DNA of 64,000 nt. Origin: Thalassovita taeanensis. Lineage in GTDB: Bacteria; Pseudomonadota; Alphaproteobacteria; Rhodobacterales; Rhodobacteraceae. The notes beneath the pieces are model-generated. The model was not told the DNA's origin. It did not search any database and saw only the letters and a list, made by a program, of their open reading frames with translations. Location of the stretch: contig NZ_FOEP01000003.1 of NCBI RefSeq assembly GCF_900110775.1, positions 124,001 through 188,000 of the forward strand, read 5' to 3'. Shown one piece after another: positions 59,488-64,000 of the stretch. Position numbers and translations under genes: made by a program. Each line of letters begins with the position of its first letter. Within the stretch, counting starts at the first letter, position 1.

Positions 59488-60150
59488 TCAGTTCGGCAGG
59501 ATCACGATATCGACGCGGCGGTTTTGCGCGCGGCCTTGGGGGGTGAGGTTGGTGGCGATGGGCTGATCCTCGCCCCGGCCAATGGTCTGCACCCGGTTTG
59601 CCGACACGCCCGAGTTGATCAGGATGCTGGAGACCGACGAGGCGCGTCGCTGAGACAGGTCAAGGTTATAAGCGGCCGAGCCGGTGTTGTCGGTGTGGCC
59701 AACGACCTGAACCCGCGAGTCAGGATAGCGGTTGAGGCTGGCGGCGACGGCGCGCAGGTCGTCTTGCAGGATCGGCTGGACATAGGTGCTGTCGGTCGCG
59801 AACAGGATGTCTTGCGGCATGGTCACGATCAGGCGGTCACCAGTGTTGGTGATCTGGACGTTGCTGTCGAGGCTTTGGCGCAGTTCGGCCTCTTGCTTGT
59901 CGATGTTATAGCCGATGCCCGCGCCGATGCCTGCGCCGAGCAGGCCGCCGATGACGGCACCTTTGCCCTCGTCCTTGCTGACCATGGCGCCGGTGACGGC
60001 CCCCAGAACGCCGCCGAGAATGGCGCCTTGCTGTGTGTTCTGGTTGGGGTTTGTGCCGCCGACCTGCGAGGGATCGGTGCAGGCGGTGACGGTCAGAAGC
60101 GATGCGCCTGCCAGAAGCAGGGCTGCTTTGGAAACTCGGGTGGTGATCAT
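59488..60150 (-). CDS. OmpA-family lipoprotein with glycine-zipper segment (YiaD-like)
   Basis: A 220-residue lipoprotein of the outer membrane. The signal peptide ends in lipobox VTAC (Cys at about 21). A glycine-zipper segment follows (GAILGGVLGAVTGAM, VIGGLLGAGIGAGIGYN), then a C-terminal OmpA peptidoglycan-binding domain (VQVVGHTDNTGSAAYNLDLS, LTPQGRAQNRRVDIVI). The start is uncertain: ATG 60150 gives the best spacing to GAGG and a normal signal, while ATG 60156 or 60165 would add 2 or 5 residues. It links the outer membrane to peptidoglycan. Confidence 0.93.
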   Translation of the reverse strand: MITTRVSKAALLLAGASLLTVTACTDPSQVGGTNPNQNTQQGAILGGVLGAVTGAMVSKDEGKGAVIGGLLGAGIGAGIGYNIDKQEAELRQSLDSNVQITNTGDRLIVTMPQDILFATDSTYVQPILQDDLRAVAASLNRYPDSRVQVVGHTDNTGSAAYNLDLSQRRASSVSSILINSGVSANRVQTIGRGEDQPIATNLTPQGRAQNRRVDIVILPN

Positions 60151-60273
60151 GGACATTTGCCTCATTGGTTTTTCCGAACGGATCGGATCACCAACGAATA
60201 TATGGGCGCAATGGTTCCATCCCAAGACCTGAATATCGGGCGGTCGGCGATTTTTCGCGTATTGGGGCGTGGA

Positions 60274-61113
60274 TTAGCCTTCGGCGCGGGCGGATTCGTA
60301 GGCCAGCATCGCGCGTTTCATCGGCAGGCCCCAGTGATAACCGCCAAGCCCGCCGGATTTGCGCAGGGCACGGTGGCAGGGGATCAGCCAGCTGACCGGG
60401 TTGCGGCCCACGGCGGTGCCGACGGCGCGCACGGCGCGGGGGGTGCCGATGCTTTGTGCGATCTCGGAATAGGTGGTGACCTGGCCTGAGGGGATGCGCA
60501 GCAGGGCCTCCCAGACTTTGATCTGGAAGGGTGCGCCGATCATGTGCAGGGCGGTTTCGCCTTTGCCCGCGAAGGCCGCTTCGACCCAAGCGGCGATGGC
60601 GTTGGGGTTTTCGGTGAACTGCGCGTTGGGCCAGCGGGCGGTCAGGTCGGCCATGGCAAGGCCGCGCGAGGATTCGGCGGTAAAGCCCAGCCCGCACAGG
60701 CCGCGACCGGTGCCCATTGCCAGCACCTCGCCAAACGGGCTGTCGAACCAGCCGAAGTGAATGGTCAGGTCTGCGCCGCGGCGGGCGAAATCGCCGGGGC
60801 TCATGGCCTCCCATCGCAGGAACAGGTCATGCAGGCGCCCGGTGCCGGACAGACCAGTGGCGTGGGCGGCCTCAAGGGTGGTGAAATGCGCGGCCAGCAG
60901 GGCCTTGGCGTGGCCCAGCGTCAGGTATTGCTGAAACCGCTTGGGCGAGACCCCGGCCCATTGCGAGAACAGGCGCTGGAAGTGCGCGGGGCTCATCCCC
61001 ATCTGATTGGCCAGCTGATCAAGGGTCAGCGATGGCCCGCCCGCGTCGATCAGGTCGATCGCGCGGCGCATGACGTTGTAGTGGTATCCCTGTTCGGGCG
61101 GCTGGTGCAGCAT
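60274..61113 (-). CDS. Ada-like AraC-type regulator/methylated-DNA-cysteine methyltransferase
   Basis: A 279-residue fusion. An AraC helix-turn-helix (about 15-105, LANQMGMSPAHFQRLFSQWA) is joined to an O6-methylguanine-DNA methyltransferase domain with the acceptor cysteine in VSWLIPCHRALRKSGG. The zinc-cysteine N-terminal domain of E. coli Ada, which senses phosphotriester damage, is absent, so its induction mechanism must differ. It is divergent from the nth gene, also a base-damage repair gene. Confidence 0.94.
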   Translation of the reverse strand: MLHQPPEQGYHYNVMRRAIDLIDAGGPSLTLDQLANQMGMSPAHFQRLFSQWAGVSPKRFQQYLTLGHAKALLAAHFTTLEAAHATGLSGTGRLHDLFLRWEAMSPGDFARRGADLTIHFGWFDSPFGEVLAMGTGRGLCGLGFTAESSRGLAMADLTARWPNAQFTENPNAIAAWVEAAFAGKGETALHMIGAPFQIKVWEALLRIPSGQVTTYSEIAQSIGTPRAVRAVGTAVGRNPVSWLIPCHRALRKSGGLGGYHWGLPMKRAMLAYESARAEG

Positions 61114-61243
61114 CGGGGCCTCCTGTCGTTATGGCGACAATAGCGCAGTGCGCTGTGGCCCTGCGACCCGAATGTTGCGGTAAACTGCGCAAAAGAGGTG
61201 TGCGGACTTGTTCGGGCGCGTGGCATTGGGCATACGGGGAAAC

Positions 61244-61888
61244 ATGGCCAAGCAGCTTGATTATCACACGATCCGAGAGATCTTTACCCGGTTCCACGCG
61301 GCCGAGCCCGAGCCCAAGGGCGAGTTGGAGCATGTGAACGTCTATACGCTGGTGGTGGCGGTGGCGCTGAGCGCGCAGGCGACCGATGCGGGGGTGAACA
61401 AGGCCACGCGCGGGTTGTTTGCGGTGGCCGACACGCCGGAAAAGATGCTGGCGCTGGGGCTGGAAGGCGTGACCGAGCATATCAAGACAATCGGGTTGTT
61501 CCGCCAGAAGGCCAAGAACGTGATCAAGTTGAGCCAGATCCTGGTCGATGAATACGATGGCGAGGTGCCAAATTCTCGCGCGGCGCTGCAATCGCTGCCG
61601 GGGGTGGGGCGCAAGACCGCGAATGTGGTGCTGAACATGTGGTGGGGGATGCCCGCACAGGCGGTGGATACGCATATCTTCCGCTTCGGCAATCGCAGCG
61701 GCGTGTGCCCCGGCAAGGATGTCATCGCAGTCGAGCGCGCCATCGAAGACAATATCCCAGCCGATTTTCAGCGCCATGCGCACCACTGGATGATCCTGCA
61801 CGGGCGCTATATCTGCGTCGCGCGTAAACCGAAATGTAATGCATGCCTGATCCGTGATCTGTGCGAATTTGAGGATAAGACCCCATGA
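61244..61888 (+). CDS. nth: Endonuclease III
   Basis: A 214-residue DNA glycosylase/AP lyase for oxidised pyrimidines. The helix-hairpin-helix LPGVGRKTANVVLN with the catalytic Lys region is followed by the catalytic Asp (AVDTHIFR). The [4Fe-4S] cluster ligands appear as C-x6-C-x2-C-x5-C (CVARKPKCNACLIRDLC). ATG 61244 follows GGGGAAAC. The stop overlaps the next start (ATGA). Confidence 0.97.
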   Translation: MAKQLDYHTIREIFTRFHAAEPEPKGELEHVNVYTLVVAVALSAQATDAGVNKATRGLFAVADTPEKMLALGLEGVTEHIKTIGLFRQKAKNVIKLSQILVDEYDGEVPNSRAALQSLPGVGRKTANVVLNMWWGMPAQAVDTHIFRFGNRSGVCPGKDVIAVERAIEDNIPADFQRHAHHWMILHGRYICVARKPKCNACLIRDLCEFEDKTP

Positions 61889-62871
61889 AGAAATATCAGG
61901 TTGTCGGGATCGGCAATGCCATCGTCGATGTAATCAGTCAGTCCGACGACAGTTTCCTGGAGCTGATGGGTATTCAGAAAGGCATCATGCAACTGGTCGA
62001 GCGCGAGCGCGGCGAGTTGCTGTATGGTGCGATGCAGAACCGGCGGCAGATGCCCGGCGGCTCGGTCGCGAATACGCTGGCGGGGCTGGGCAATCTGGGG
62101 CTGTCGACGGCGTTCATTGGCCGGGTGCATGACGATGCGTTGGGCCGATTTTATGCCAGCGAGATGGCGCAGGGCGGCACCGAGTTCGTCAATGCGCCGG
62201 TGCCGGGGGGCGAATTGCCGACCTCGCGTTCGATGATCTTTGTCTCGCCGGATGGCGAGCGGTCGATGAACACCTATCTGGGGATTTCGTCCGATCTGGG
62301 CCCGGAGGACGTGTCCGAGGATGTCGCCGGGCAGGCGGCGATCCTGTTCCTTGAAGGGTATCTGTACGATAAGCCCAAGGGGAAAGAGGCATTCGAGGCC
62401 GCGGCACGGGCGTGCCGCAAGGGCGGCGGCAAGGCGGGGATCGCCCTGTCCGATCCGTTCTGTGTCGACCGGCACCGGGACAGTTTCCGCGAGCTGGTCA
62501 AGGAACTGGACTATGTGATCGGCAATCAGCACGAGTGGGAAGCGCTGTATCAGACGGACCTGTCTTCGGCTCTGGAACAGGCGGCGACGGACGCCGGGCT
62601 GGTGGTGTGCACTCGTTCCGGGCACGACGTCGTACTGGTGCAGGGTGACGAAAAGGCCGTGGTGCCGGTACAAGAGATCGTGCCGGTGGATGCAACCGGC
62701 GCAGGCGATCAGTTCGCGGCGGGGTTCCTCTATGGCTATGCGACCGGGCAGACGCTTGAGGTGTCAGGGCGGATGGGCTGCGTGGCAGCGGCCGAGGTGA
62801 TCAGTCATTTCGGCGCGCGACCCGAAGCCGAGTTGAAAGCACTTTTCCGCAAGGCGGGCCTGATCGGATAA
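61885..62871 (+). CDS. PfkB-family kinase (adenosine kinase-like)
   Basis: A 328-residue ribokinase-fold kinase. The N-terminal GIGNAIVDVIS, the lid region GGSVANTLAGLGNLG and the C-terminal anion-hole motif PVDATGAGDQFAAGFL with the catalytic Asp are present. Alphaproteobacterial members of this subgroup are annotated adenosine or sugar kinases. Its 4-nt overlap with nth suggests co-transcription. A 24-nt repeat element follows 32 nt after the stop. Confidence 0.92.
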   Translation: MKKYQVVGIGNAIVDVISQSDDSFLELMGIQKGIMQLVERERGELLYGAMQNRRQMPGGSVANTLAGLGNLGLSTAFIGRVHDDALGRFYASEMAQGGTEFVNAPVPGGELPTSRSMIFVSPDGERSMNTYLGISSDLGPEDVSEDVAGQAAILFLEGYLYDKPKGKEAFEAAARACRKGGGKAGIALSDPFCVDRHRDSFRELVKELDYVIGNQHEWEALYQTDLSSALEQAATDAGLVVCTRSGHDVVLVQGDEKAVVPVQEIVPVDATGAGDQFAAGFLYGYATGQTLEVSGRMGCVAAAEVISHFGARPEAELKALFRKAGLIG

Positions 62872-62903
62872 CAACTGGCGCGGCGTTTGGCTCGCCGGTT
62901 CGC

Positions 62904-62927
62904 AGTGAGTATTTGAATCAGAAAGAA
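62904..62927 (+). repeat. Stop-proximal 24-nt element, copy 2
   Basis: Reads AGTGAGTATTTGAATCAG then AAAGAA after the PfkB kinase gene, in gene orientation. Confidence 0.75.
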
Positions 62928-63068
62928 ACAGATGTGCGCCCCGCTCTCCGGGCCGATCGGAATGGATCGGGGGGAGGGCAGGGCGGCTTCTCTCTGAGCG
63001 GTCATCGGCTCTCCAGCCTGTACCGCGACGTCATCATCGCGCATTAACCTTAATGGGCCGTTACTGGT

Positions 63069-63092
63069 TTCTTTCTGACAGAAATACTCACT
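63069..63092 (-). repeat. Stop-proximal 24-nt element, copy 3
   Basis: On the minus strand it reads AGTGAGTATTTCTGTCAG then AAAGAA, starting 8 nt past the pstB stop, again in gene orientation. Confidence 0.75.
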
Positions 63093-63100
63093 GCGCAGGG

Positions 63101-63916
<816 letters not shown>

Positions 63917-63969
63917 CATGGCCTCCTGTCCGGTGTGTCGCGGGCAGGAGGCCACAGATCGCGGGGGCG

Positions 63970-64000
63970 CTATTTGATCTGGGTCGTGTTTCGGTAAATC
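63970..64000 (-). CDS. pstA: Phosphate ABC transporter permease PstA, C-terminal end only
   Basis: Only the last ten codons are in the window (IYRNTTQIK then TAG). Identification rests on position just upstream of pstB and the typical polar C-terminus of the permease. The rest lies beyond the right edge. Confidence 0.55.
   Translation of the reverse strand, partial: IYRNTTQIK

Overview
The window looks like chromosomal DNA of a marine-type alphaproteobacterium of the Rhodobacteraceae (Roseobacter group). GC content is high. Gene content and order fit that group: rpsO-pnp, rbfA/truB, purH-lspA-DUF3035 lipoprotein-paired M16 peptidases, a TRAP carboxylate transporter, an RTX-repeat protein, a DUF442-SQR fusion, and ureide catabolism with a PuuE-OHCU decarboxylase fusion. 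I saw no rRNA, tRNA, CRISPR array, phage or insertion sequence. Genes are densely packed, with many ATGA/TAATG overlaps.

Left part (1-13 kb): a TRAP transporter (dctQM, cut at the left edge) with an N-formylglutamate amidohydrolase-like gene and a divergent RpiR-type regulator. Next comes a signalling island of two related histidine kinases and two response regulators, one with a degenerate GGDEF domain. It is followed by a small protein-kinase-fold gene, an aldehyde dehydrogenase and a 1-Cys peroxiredoxin.

13-25 kb: a four-gene polyglutamylation module (small unknown protein, RimB-like protease, RimK, AstE-like deacylase), then rpsO-pnp, an RTX protein, DUF5665 and DUF1643 genes, rbfA-DUF2233, truB, dapB, an SdhAF4-like gene and an RsmB-type methyltransferase.

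26-40 kb: heparinase II/III-like, purH, lspA, a DUF3035 lipoprotein, an active/inactive M16 peptidase pair, an operon of DgoK-like kinase, deoC and a double-length aldehyde dehydrogenase, then SulP transporter and DUF442-SQR sulfide genes.

41-48 kb: a class III aminotransferase and a purine/ureide cluster (xanthine/urate permease, allA, allE-like, puuE-OHCU decarboxylase, divergent uraH).

48-64 kb: smpB, a glycine-rich small protein, sseA, an aromatic aminotransferase, a TetR/DUF2306 divergent pair with twin operators, dapA, lytic transglycosylase, an EamA transporter, split mnmD/mnmC-like genes, a mesaconyl-C4-CoA hydratase-like gene, VOC, OmpA lipoprotein, Ada-like, nth, a PfkB kinase, pstB and the tail of pstA.

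No gene set is an obviously new defence or mobile system. The most unusual signals are non-coding. An 11-nt-period tandem repeat occurs both between genes and inside the kinase gene. A conserved 24-nt element lies just downstream of three genes in gene orientation. Several strong palindromes probably act as operators. One of them is shared by an aldehyde dehydrogenase and an aminotransferase 30 kb apart.
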